A stretch of DNA of 14,720 bases from positions 1-14,720 of the forward strand of contig JAEDGQ010000045.1 of the NCBI GenBank assembly GCA_016297415.1, read 5' to 3'. The number at the start of each line of letters is the position of its first letter. The stretch's first letter is position 1. Below, piece by piece: positions 1 to 6,134 of the stretch. The notes under the pieces were generated by a model that was given only the letters and a program-made list of their open reading frames with translations, was not told the DNA's origin and did not search any database. This DNA is from Treponema sp. (lineage in GTDB: Bacteria; Spirochaetota; Spirochaetia; Treponematales; Treponemataceae). The translations under genes and the position numbers were made by a program.

Positions 1-2
1 CT

Positions 3-2891
3 CGTGGAACACTTGGAACTAATACGGAAAAATCAAATCAGATAAACTGTTTTGAGTTGGCTCTGAAAATTGCGGAAAAAATTAAATCAGGGCAAATTAC
101 GTCATATACCAGTGGGGAAATTTTTTGTCTTTCAAATGAGGTTCAGAAAACAAATTCTGTTACTAAAACTTCTACTCCTCAAGAAAAAATTAATCTTTTT
201 AAATCTCTGTTCATTGGTCGCGAAGACGTTTTTGCCTTGCGATGGTTCAATTCTAAATCTGGTAAAAGCGGATATTCTCCTGTCTGTGAAAATAAGTGGC
301 AGTCTGGTAAATGTGATATGAAAAAATATTTCTGTGCTGATTGTCCGTTTAAGTTGCCTGTCCGATTATCTGATCAGTATATTTTTAATCATCTTGCGGG
401 AAGAGATTTTGCTTGTCGTGATGTTATTGGACTTTATCCACTGATGGAAGGTAACTTATGCCAGTTTCTTGCATTAGATTTTGACTCGCATGATAAAACA
501 GTTTCTTTTCAATGGAAGTCCGATATTCTTGCAGTAAAAAAAGTTTGTAACGACTATTCAATTCCCTCTTATATGGAAATATCACGGTCTGGAAATGGTA
601 TTCATCTTTGGATTTTCTTTTCTGAAAAAGTTCCTGCAAAACAGGCTCGAAATCTTGGAACAAATCTGTTGAAGGCAGCAATGAAGCAAAATCATTCAAT
701 TTCCTTCGAGAGTTTTGACAGAATGTTTCCTAATCAGGATGAAATGCCAAAAGGTGGTTATGGGAATTTGATTGCTCTCCCACTTCAGGGCAATAGTGTT
801 AAGCAGGGGCATTCAGTTTTTGCAGATGATGATTTTAGGCCTTTTGATGATCAATGGGCATATTTAAGTTCAGTTCAAAAATTAAAAGAAAAGGATTTGA
901 ACCGAGCGGTAAAAGAATTGCTTGCAATAACCGGTGATTTTCATGTCAGACGAAATGAAGATGATGAAAATAAACAAGTTTCTTCCATAAATAGAGTTGC
1001 ATTTAATGTGGAATCAAAGAAAGAAGTCATAAAAGATGATTTTACTGAACCTGTTCAGATTACACTTAGCAATCAGGTTTATATTAAGAAAAAGGGAATT
1101 TCCGAACATGCATTAGGTATTATGCGTCGAACTGCAGTATTTTTGAATCCTGAATATTTTAAAAAGCTTAGAATGCATCTTCCTCTGTATAATATTCCAA
1201 GATACATCGATTGTTCAAAAGAAACTGATTCTGAACTGATTTTGCCGAGAGGAAATCTTACAGAAATAACAGAAATGCTTAAAAAGGCAGATGTTAACTA
1301 TAAAATTTCAGATGACAGGGAATCAGCTGATGAAGTTGATGTTGTATTTAAGTCTGAGCTATATGAAGAACAAAAGACGGCACTAAAAGCACTTCTTAAA
1401 TCAGATTGCGGAGTTCTTTCTGCTGGAACTGGATTTGGAAAAACAGTAACAGCTGCAGCCTTAATCGCGGAACGAAGAGTTAATACAATTATTATTGTTC
1501 AGAATCATAATCTTTTGGAACAGTGGAAAAAATCAATAAAAGAGTTTCTTGGAATTACAGCCGGAACAATCGCAGGCGGAAAAGACAAGTCAACGGGAAT
1601 TATTGATATTGCAATCGTTAATTCACTTACAGAAAAAGGTTCCGATGAAGTGCGGCCACGAAGTTACAAATATGGAATGGTTATTGTTGATGAATGCCAT
1701 CATGTTTCAGCTTTTACAACTGAGAACTTGATAAACAGTTTTAAAGCAAAATATGTTTACGGACTGACAGCAACTCCAGTTCGAAGAGACGGGCATCAGC
1801 ACATTATTTTTATGCAATGCGGGTCTGTTCTTTATTCAACTACAACAAAACAGATGAATGAAGTGCAAGGATTTGCTCATTATTTTCATCCTCGGTTTAC
1901 AAGTTTTCATACTATAGAGCAGAAAGAAGGAAAAGAGCCTGGTATAAATGATTATTATGAGAAAATGTGTCAGAGCGAGGCACGAAATCAGCTTATCATA
2001 GAGGATGTAATAAAATCTGTAGAGAAAGGGAGAACACCTTTGATTCTTTCTGACAGAATTTCACATCTTGAATATCTTGAAGAAAAACTAAAATCATCTG
2101 CAAAAAATGTAATTCTTATAACTGGTAAGGGAACTCAGAAACAGAAAGAAGAACAACTGGAAAAATTAAAATCTGTTTCTGATGATGAGGCACTCATAGT
2201 TCTTGCAACTGGAAAATATGCAGGTGAAGGTTTTGATTTACCTCGACTAGATACTCTGATGCTTGCTCTGCCATTTTCATGGAAAGGAATGTTGCAGCAG
2301 TATTGTGGACGACTTCATAGAAATTTTGAGGGTAAAGAAGAAGTTCAGATTTTTGATTATGTAGATATAAGAATTCCGACTTTTGACAGAATGTATCAAA
2401 ACAGACTTAAGGGTTATAAACAGCTTGGATATAAACTAAAACCGATGTACGATAATTCTAGCGAGGATGAGGAATCTAAGATATTTTCTAAAGGGGATGA
2501 AGAATTAAAGGAAATTTTTACCGAAGACATTGTTCATGCAAAGAAAAGAATAATAGTTTCTGCACCATATCTTTCAAAAAAGGAAGTTCAGGATTTTATA
2601 TGGATAGCATCAAAAGTTATGCTTAATGGAGTGCAAGTAATTGTATTTGTGAAAAAAGCCGATACTGAAGAAAAGCAGAAGAAGCAGGCGGGCTGTCTCT
2701 TGAGTATGGAAAATGCAGGAATTGAAGTTCACCACAAAGAAGAACTTTCTCAGAATCTTTGTATTATTGATGAAAAAATACTGTGGTATGGAAGCGTAAA
2801 TTACCTGGGATTTTCTGAGAAGGAAGCCTGCTGTATGCGTATTAGTGATGTCAAAATCGCTTCGGAAATTGAAGGTGAAATTATAAAATAA
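3..2891 (+). CDS. TOTE-type primase/SF2 helicase/PLD-like fusion protein, 5' partial
   Basis: Predicted nucleic-acid enzyme of a TOTE-type conflict (defence) system. The frame is open to the left edge, so the true start lies outside the window; residues here are counted from an in-frame TTG at 57, which has no convincing ribosome site. A possible zinc knuckle (C77, C86, C93, C96) precedes an archaeo-eukaryotic primase domain with the acidic pair D141/D143 in LDFD, the SGNGIH motif (H183) and an FDRMFPNQD block (D221). A linker of about 150 residues follows. The superfamily 2 helicase has Walker A AGTGFGKT (456-463), DECHH (545-549), LTATP (570-574) and QQYCGRLHR (747-755). Residues from about 815 to the end resemble a phospholipase-D-like domain, but the HxK part of its HKD motif reads SQN (898-900) before IID and WYGSVN, so nuclease activity is doubtful. 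Domain identity is firm; the defence role is inferred from the family. A UPF0158 gene follows in the same orientation. Confidence 0.88.
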   Translation, partial: RGTLGTNTEKSNQINCFELALKIAEKIKSGQITSYTSGEIFCLSNEVQKTNSVTKTSTPQEKINLFKSLFIGREDVFALRWFNSKSGKSGYSPVCENKWQSGKCDMKKYFCADCPFKLPVRLSDQYIFNHLAGRDFACRDVIGLYPLMEGNLCQFLALDFDSHDKTVSFQWKSDILAVKKVCNDYSIPSYMEISRSGNGIHLWIFFSEKVPAKQARNLGTNLLKAAMKQNHSISFESFDRMFPNQDEMPKGGYGNLIALPLQGNSVKQGHSVFADDDFRPFDDQWAYLSSVQKLKEKDLNRAVKELLAITGDFHVRRNEDDENKQVSSINRVAFNVESKKEVIKDDFTEPVQITLSNQVYIKKKGISEHALGIMRRTAVFLNPEYFKKLRMHLPLYNIPRYIDCSKETDSELILPRGNLTEITEMLKKADVNYKISDDRESADEVDVVFKSELYEEQKTALKALLKSDCGVLSAGTGFGKTVTAAALIAERRVNTIIIVQNHNLLEQWKKSIKEFLGITAGTIAGGKDKSTGIIDIAIVNSLTEKGSDEVRPRSYKYGMVIVDECHHVSAFTTENLINSFKAKYVYGLTATPVRRDGHQHIIFMQCGSVLYSTTTKQMNEVQGFAHYFHPRFTSFHTIEQKEGKEPGINDYYEKMCQSEARNQLIIEDVIKSVEKGRTPLILSDRISHLEYLEEKLKSSAKNVILITGKGTQKQKEEQLEKLKSVSDDEALIVLATGKYAGEGFDLPRLDTLMLALPFSWKGMLQQYCGRLHRNFEGKEEVQIFDYVDIRIPTFDRMYQNRLKGYKQLGYKLKPMYDNSSEDEESKIFSKGDEELKEIFTEDIVHAKKRIIVSAPYLSKKEVQDFIWIASKVMLNGVQVIVFVKKADTEEKQKKQAGCLLSMENAGIEVHHKEELSQNLCIIDEKILWYGSVNYLGFSEKEACCMRISDVKIASEIEGEIIK

Positions 2892-2904
2892 AGTGGAGGA
2901 TTAT

Positions 2905-3312
2905 ATGAAAGTAAATTTAAAAGAAATTGCTCAGGAATTACAGACATTAAGTGAGGAGGACTGTTTTTACTACAATAAGATAAGCGGTGAACTTGAATAT
3001 TTTAACAGCGAACAGGAAAATCCCAATGACCTTGATATTGATGAAATCGATGAAGATGATAACTTTGTAGCACTCCCATCAAAATATTCCATTGATGACT
3101 ATGGAATTATGAAAGATTTTATGTTTGCTCAGGAAGATAAAAAAATCCATGATGCAATTTACGATGCTATTCATCAGAAAGGAGCTTTTAGAAAATTTCG
3201 TCAGGTAGTTGAACAGACCGGCATTTTACAGAAGTGGTATGAATTTAGAGATAAGGAATATGAAGACATTGTAAAAGAGTGGTGTGAAACAAACGGACTG
3301 GAATGGGAGTAA
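2905..3312 (+). CDS. UPF0158 family protein
   Basis: A small acidic protein of 135 residues that fits UPF0158, a family with no established function. The N-terminal half is rich in Asp and Glu (DLDIDEIDEDD). The C-terminal half carries the family-like pattern: a proline-led segment (LPSKYSIDDYGIMKDF), the GAFRKFR block, and a tryptophan-containing end (QKWYEFRD, KEWCETNGLEW). The start is the ATG at 2905, because a strong ribosome site GTGGAGGA (2893-2900) lies 4 nt before it. A GTG at 2893 is in frame but is itself part of that ribosome site. The gene starts 13 nt after the primase/helicase stop, so the two are probably co-transcribed. Whether the proteins work together is unknown. Confidence 0.8.
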   Translation: MKVNLKEIAQELQTLSEEDCFYYNKISGELEYFNSEQENPNDLDIDEIDEDDNFVALPSKYSIDDYGIMKDFMFAQEDKKIHDAIYDAIHQKGAFRKFRQVVEQTGILQKWYEFRDKEYEDIVKEWCETNGLEWE

Positions 3313-3502
3313 CTTGTTAGAGTAACTTTGCTCTTTTCATTCTTCCCACCAAAAGGCAACCTTCTGGACTTCCCAAGAAAAGCAAAACAGATAATGCAAA
3401 AAAGCTTACAGTGTCGTTCTTTGACACACATAGTATGTTGTACTTTTCTATTTTCGGTCTTATTTGTCTATCAGAGTTCAGTTAAGTCCAGTAAAAAATC
3501 AC
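3313..3502. other. Intergenic stretch without a credible gene
   Basis: About 190 nt between the UPF0158 stop and the inverted-repeat element. No open frame here has a ribosome site or a recognisable protein. A weak AGAG-8-CTCT hairpin followed by TTTC (about 3324-3342) could end the upstream transcript, but it is a poor terminator. A small hairpin GTGTC/GACAC lies at 3411-3427. TTGACA at 3421-3426 resembles a -35 box but has no good -10 at normal spacing. Confidence 0.4.
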
Positions 3503-3646
3503 AGGGGATGTCCAATAAGTAATGACTGTAGCGGTCATTGAGCCCTTCGACAGGCTCAGGAACCACCTGTCGAAATGACCATTACACTAAATATGGTGGT
3601 TTCAACAAGCTCAACCACCGCAAGTTGAACTTTTTGGACATCCCCT
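3503..3646. repeat. 144-bp palindromic intergenic element with 13-bp terminal inverted repeats
   Basis: The ends are perfect inverted repeats: AGGGGATGTCCAA at 3503-3515 and TTGGACATCCCCT at 3634-3646. Inside are further nested palindromes. TTCGACAGG (3546-3554) pairs with CCTGTCGAA (3566-3574), and this stem is extended by GGTCAT (3533-3538) with ATGACC (3575-3580). A second hairpin pairs GGTGGTT (3596-3602) with AACCACC (3613-3619). GAGCC/GGCTC (3540-3544, 3553-3557) offers an alternative fold. No target-site duplication is visible, and no protein is encoded. It is most likely a dispersed REP- or MITE-like repeat. Copy number in the genome cannot be judged from here. Confidence 0.72.
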
Positions 3647-3674
3647 TTTCGCCTGACGGCGCGCCCAATTCCGC

Positions 3675-3686
3675 TTCGAGTCCTAC
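3675..3686 (+). repeat. 12-nt inverted copy of the tRNA T-arm
   Basis: TTCGAGTCCTAC on the plus strand is the exact reverse complement of 3763-3774, the T-loop and 3' T-stem of the neighbouring tRNA. It lies in a locally GC-rich patch (about 3650-3690). It may be a relic of a tRNA gene or of a recombination event. Its orientation is opposite to that expected for a classical integrase attachment-site duplication. Confidence 0.45.
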
Positions 3687-3711
3687 ACAGTGTAAAGCTA
3701 TTGTTCGATTT

Positions 3712-3746
3712 AAAAAACTAAAGCCCCATCTTAGAAGACAGGGCTT
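3712..3746 (-). terminator. Intrinsic terminator of the initiator tRNA
   Basis: Read on the minus strand, AAGCCC (3746-3741) pairs with GGGCTT (3726-3721), with an inner TCTT/AAGA stem, and is followed by a run of six T (3717-3712). It begins 9 nt after the tRNA 3' end. Confidence 0.8.
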
Positions 3747-3754
3747 AAAATCTA

Positions 3755-3827
3755 TAGCGGAGGTAGGACTCGAACCTACGGCCTTCAGGTTATGAGCCTG
3801 ACGAGCTGCCAACTGCTCTACCCCGCG
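3755..3827 (-). tRNA. Initiator tRNA-fMet (CAT)
   Basis: A 73-nt cloverleaf: 7-bp acceptor stem beginning CGCGGGG, D-stem GAGC/GCTC with an A11:T24 pair, anticodon stem TCAGG/CCTGA, loop CTCATAA with anticodon CAT, 5-nt variable loop, T-stem GTAGG/CCTAC with loop TTCGAGT, and discriminator A73. Initiator identity rests on the unpaired 1:72 end, the purine11:pyrimidine24 pair and the CTCATAA loop. Two details are not textbook: the 1:72 mismatch is C:T rather than C:A, and the usual three G:C pairs of the anticodon stem are A:T, G:C, G:C. The 3' CCA is not encoded. A consensus promoter lies just upstream and a terminator just downstream. Confidence 0.93.
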
Positions 3828-3842
3828 TCGTAATGTTTGAGT

Positions 3843-3871
3843 ATTATAGGGCTATTTTCTTTTTATGTCAA
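3843..3871 (-). promoter_or_regulatory. Perfect-consensus sigma-70 promoter of tRNA-fMet
   Basis: On the minus strand TTGACA (3871-3866) is followed by a 17-nt spacer and TATAAT (3848-3843), matching the consensus in every position. Transcription should start near 3836, about 9 nt before the tRNA. The -35 box and most of the spacer lie within the last codons of the PrsW-family gene. Confidence 0.93.
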
Positions 3872-4544
3872 CACCTGTATCGCTTAAATTGTTATATTTG
3901 TACCAGTCGTAGCATTCCTGGATGGATTTGAGGATGGCTACTGTTGAGAACCAGTAGAAGTAGTCTTTGAAGTCGGCGAAATAGTTGTAGAGGCCGTGGA
4001 GGAGAATTGCCCAGATGAATGGGGACAGGTGACGCTGTTTGTGGCGAAGCATCCACAATCCGAGACCGCTTAAACCTGCACAGAAGGTGTGGATTAAGAC
4101 GGCTGTAAGCATTCTTTTTACCATTAATGTAAGGAGAGCAGTTGCACCCAGGGGATAAATTGCTGCGTTGATTTTTTTTATCATATAAACAACAGATTCA
4201 AAGCAGCCCAGTGTCATACCACATAAAAGGGCACAGGTAAAGAACACTGGAAGGGTCAGTTTTTTTTGTGGCAGAAGGAACATGAATCCTGCCTTAAAAG
4301 ATTCTTCAATAAAACCGTTAAAAATTATTGCTGTTATTAAAAGGTTGATGACTGTATTGGCAAGAAAAATCGGAAGATTTAATATGTAGTACTGAACGAA
4401 AGAGGCTGGAATCATTGTCAGAAGTCCAACAAAACAAGCCCACAGTTCATATCTGATTTTTTGTCCTGGAACCAGTATTCTGAACAAAAGAAATACTGTC
4501 AGAAGGGGTATAAAGCTTAAAGCAAAAAGTAAGTAAATATCCAT
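3852..4544 (-). CDS. PrsW-family intramembrane metalloprotease
   Basis: A 230-residue polytopic membrane protein of the PrsW/CAAX-protease superfamily. Members are membrane-embedded proteases; B. subtilis PrsW cleaves an anti-sigma factor, though substrates elsewhere are mostly unknown. The expected motifs are present inside hydrophobic segments: EESFK (E80, E81, K84), FE (F115, E116), a lone histidine (H152) and HGLYNY (H183, N187). Length is close to that of B. subtilis PrsW. The start is the only sensible Met near the N-terminus, since the next lies at residue 44. No Shine-Dalgarno precedes it, and a promoter-like pair places the transcription start at the ATG, so the message may be leaderless. 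The gene's 3' end overlaps the tRNA promoter. The family call is firm, the substrate unknown. No anti-sigma gene is nearby. Confidence 0.85.
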   Translation of the reverse strand: MDIYLLFALSFIPLLTVFLLFRILVPGQKIRYELWACFVGLLTMIPASFVQYYILNLPIFLANTVINLLITAIIFNGFIEESFKAGFMFLLPQKKLTLPVFFTCALLCGMTLGCFESVVYMIKKINAAIYPLGATALLTLMVKRMLTAVLIHTFCAGLSGLGLWMLRHKQRHLSPFIWAILLHGLYNYFADFKDYFYWFSTVAILKSIQECYDWYKYNNLSDTGVDIKRK

Positions 4545-4550
4545 ACAGGA

Positions 4551-4579
4551 AGAATAATCAATAAACAGACTTTACTCAA
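4551..4579 (-). promoter_or_regulatory. Predicted leaderless promoter of the PrsW-family gene
   Basis: On the minus strand TTGAGT (4579-4574), a 17-nt spacer and TATTCT (4556-4551) lie with only 6 nt between the -10 box and the ATG. The expected start point is the A of the ATG. No ribosome site is present. The -35 box overlaps the -35 of the divergent promoter. Confidence 0.55.
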
Positions 4580-4598
4580 TTCTTTAAAATCTTATAAT
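4571..4598 (+). promoter_or_regulatory. Predicted leaderless promoter of the shikimate-kinase-like gene
   Basis: A perfect TATAAT (4593-4598) is preceded at 16 nt by TTTACT (4571-4576), a moderate -35. Six nt separate the -10 box from the ATG at 4605, so transcription should begin at or within a base of the start codon. The sequence before the ATG is AT-rich with no Shine-Dalgarno. Confidence 0.65.
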
Positions 4599-4604
4599 TA
4601 AAAT

Positions 4605-5195
4605 ATGCAAAGTTCTTCTATTATTCTTATGGGAATAAAACATTGCGGCAAATCTACTCAGGCTCGTCTTCTTTCCCGGCATTATTCAGTTCCATCTTTT
4701 GATACTGATGATTTAATCACCGAAATTACAGGAAAAACTCCAAGAGAAATTTATTCTTCTGAGGGAAAAGAAGCTTTTATGAAAGCTGAAGCAAAAGCTT
4801 GCCAATACCTGAAAGAAAAAATTGATGCTTTACCTGAAACTGGAATAAAGGCTGTAATTGCCACTGGTGGCGGAATCTGCAACAATCAGGTAGCTGTTGA
4901 TATTTTAAAAAGTGCTGGAATTCTTGTTTTCCTTAATTCTGATGAAGAAACTGCTGTAAGCCGTATTATCAGAGAAATAAAAATTGAATCCGATGGAAGT
5001 CTATCTAATCTTCCGGCATATATTGCTGTTGAAAATCCAAAGTCCCTTAATGATGTAAGGATTTCTTTTCATAAATTCTATGTAGCAAGACAAAGCATCT
5101 ATAATTCTCTCTGTAATGTAACAGTAGATATGAAACCTGTTACTAAAAGTGAAAATCGTGATGCAATAATTAATGCTCTTGCCCGTTGTAAATAA
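4605..5195 (+). CDS. Shikimate kinase-like P-loop kinase
   Basis: A 196-residue protein with the shikimate-kinase fold pattern. The N-terminal strand leads into Walker A GIKHCGKST (10-18). DTDD (33-36) matches the DxD substrate/Mg block, TGGG (87-90) the glycine-rich substrate loop, and ARQSIY (161-166) the conserved R-x-x-x-Y near the C-terminus. Shikimate kinase phosphorylates shikimate in aromatic amino-acid synthesis. Two things argue for caution. The arginine of the usual FRxxE motif, which contacts shikimate, is Met here (F58-M59 in EAFMKAE), and the lid region lacks a clear RPLL segment and is longer than usual. It could be a diverged shikimate kinase or a kinase for another small molecule. 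No other aromatic-pathway gene is present. Met1 is preferred to Met9 because the first beta strand needs these residues. It appears monocistronic. Confidence 0.75.
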   Translation: MQSSSIILMGIKHCGKSTQARLLSRHYSVPSFDTDDLITEITGKTPREIYSSEGKEAFMKAEAKACQYLKEKIDALPETGIKAVIATGGGICNNQVAVDILKSAGILVFLNSDEETAVSRIIREIKIESDGSLSNLPAYIAVENPKSLNDVRISFHKFYVARQSIYNSLCNVTVDMKPVTKSENRDAIINALARCK

Positions 5196-5249
5196 AAAAA
5201 AATGCACCTCTAAAAAATTGAACTTTATTTGTCCAACTTTAGGGGTGCA
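5194..5249 (-). terminator. Terminator of the antiporter-nfu-slyD operon
   Basis: A 12-bp stem is formed by 5203-5214 and 5238-5249 (TGCACCTCTAAA against TTTAGGGGTGCA, one wobble position). On the minus strand it is followed by nine T (complement of 5202-5194). The T run overlaps the stop codon of the convergent kinase gene. The plus-strand side lacks a long T run, so activity in that direction should be weaker. Confidence 0.85.
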
Positions 5250-5303
5250 CTTCAAACTTTAACCGGTTTTCAGTTCAGTTTCACGGGTCTTTTTTGGGGC
5301 TGA

Positions 5304-5858
5304 TTATTCACCGCAGCCGCAGCTTCCGCCACAACCACCTTCATCACCACAGCCACCGCCGCATCCGCCGCCACAGCTTCCGCATCCACCACCGCAGCCT
5401 GAGCTTTCGTATGGTGCTGTTTCTTCTTCAGTTGCATCACGAATATCTACAACTTCAACATCAAAGTGAAGTGTTTTTCCTGCCAGTTCGTGGTTGGAAT
5501 CAATTGTAATTGTTTCGTCAGTTACTTTTGTAACTGTTACAAGCATTGGACCTGCAGGTGTTTCTGCCTGAAATTTCTGTCCAACTTCAATCTGTGCATC
5601 TGTATCAAAACGGTCTCTTGGTACTTCAACAACATACTGTGGATTGTATTCGCCATAACCGTCTTTTGCTTCGATTACTGCGTTGAATTTTTCACCTTTT
5701 TCTTTTCCTTCGAGAGCAGCTTCCATTCCAGGAATAAGCATTCCAACGCCGTGGAGATATTCAAGAGCTTCTTTTCCTTCTGAAGAATCAATTACTACAC
5801 CATCATCACCTTTAAGTGTGTAGTGAATTTTTACCATTTTATTCTTTTCAATTTTCAT
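5304..5858 (-). CDS. slyD: SlyD-type FKBP peptidyl-prolyl isomerase with Cys/Gly-rich tail
   Basis: A cytoplasmic FKBP-type prolyl isomerase and chaperone of the SlyD class, 184 residues. The split FKBP domain starts with KIHYTLKGDDGVVIDSS and includes GMLIPGMEAALEGKEKGEKF. The insert-in-flap chaperone domain (about 70-125, with YGEYNPQYVVEVPRDRF) interrupts it. The C-terminal tail of about 33 residues is almost only Gly and Cys, with eight cysteines and no histidine. E. coli SlyD instead has a His- and Cys-rich tail that binds nickel and other metals, so metal binding is likely but preference may differ. AAAGGA lies 7 nt before the ATG. The gene starts 18 nt after the Nfu gene and is the last of the operon, with a strong terminator after it. 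Confidence 0.92.
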   Translation of the reverse strand: MKIEKNKMVKIHYTLKGDDGVVIDSSEGKEALEYLHGVGMLIPGMEAALEGKEKGEKFNAVIEAKDGYGEYNPQYVVEVPRDRFDTDAQIEVGQKFQAETPAGPMLVTVTKVTDETITIDSNHELAGKTLHFDVEVVDIRDATEEETAPYESSGCGGGCGSCGGGCGGGCGDEGGCGGSCGCGE

Positions 5859-5876
5859 TTTTGTATCCTTTTATAG

Positions 5877-6116
5877 TCAGGCTTCCTGTACAACTTCTGT
5901 TATTTCAGGACAAGCATCTTTAAGATAGCGTTCAATACCCATTTTGAGTGTCATTGTTGCCATTGGACAACTGCCGCAGGCACCTGTTAAACGCAGGTGT
6001 ACACGATTCTGTTCATCAAGGGAGATGAATTCCATATCACCACCATCGGCCTGAAGCTGAGGACGGAACATGTCGAGGGCTTCTAAAACTGTGTTTTTTA
6101 ATTCTGTGTTTTCCAT
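5877..6116 (-). CDS. NifU C-terminal domain (Nfu) iron-sulfur scaffold
   Basis: A 79-residue stand-alone NifU-C (Nfu) protein. Such proteins hold a transient [4Fe-4S] cluster, usually bridged between two subunits, and pass it to client enzymes. The family pattern is clear: RPQLQADGGDMEF near the N-terminus and the CGSC cluster-ligand motif (C47, C50) in LTGACGSCPMATMTLKMGIE. Length matches the single-domain form. There is no NifU N-terminal scaffold or ferredoxin domain. The ribosome site AGGAG precedes the ATG. The gene lies 18 nt after the antiporter and 18 nt before slyD on the same strand. No other iron-sulfur assembly gene is in the window. Confidence 0.92.
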   Translation of the reverse strand: MENTELKNTVLEALDMFRPQLQADGGDMEFISLDEQNRVHLRLTGACGSCPMATMTLKMGIERYLKDACPEITEVVQEA

Positions 6117-6134
6117 TTTTTTCTCCTGTAAAAA

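Noticed and set aside
57..59. TTG as the start of the primase-helicase
   Set aside because: No ribosome site precedes it, and the frame is open back to position 3 with ordinary codons, so the real start is probably upstream of the window.
2893..2895. GTG start for the UPF0158 gene
   Set aside because: It lies within the GTGGAGGA ribosome site that serves the ATG at 2905.
3364..3491. 8-bp inverted repeat CTGGACTT/AAGTCCAG
   Set aside because: A match this short over about 110 nt is expected by chance in a region of this size.
3328..3522. Plus-strand 64-codon open frame
   Set aside because: No ribosome site or recognisable protein, and it runs into the inverted-repeat element. It looks like chance.
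3503..3646. CRISPR array
   Set aside because: The repeats are inverted, not regularly spaced direct repeats, and no Cas gene is present. No other part of the window has an array.
3675..3774. Classical integrase attachment-site pair at the tRNA
   Set aside because: The T-arm copy is inverted relative to the tRNA and only 12 nt long, and no integrase gene is in the window.
3538..3812. Open frames on both strands across the palindromes and tRNA
   Set aside because: They read through hairpin arms and the tRNA gene, so they are artefacts of non-coding sequence.
5294..5509. His/Arg-rich open frame opposite the slyD tail
   Set aside because: It is the antisense shadow of the Gly/Cys repeat codons; slyD itself is unambiguous.
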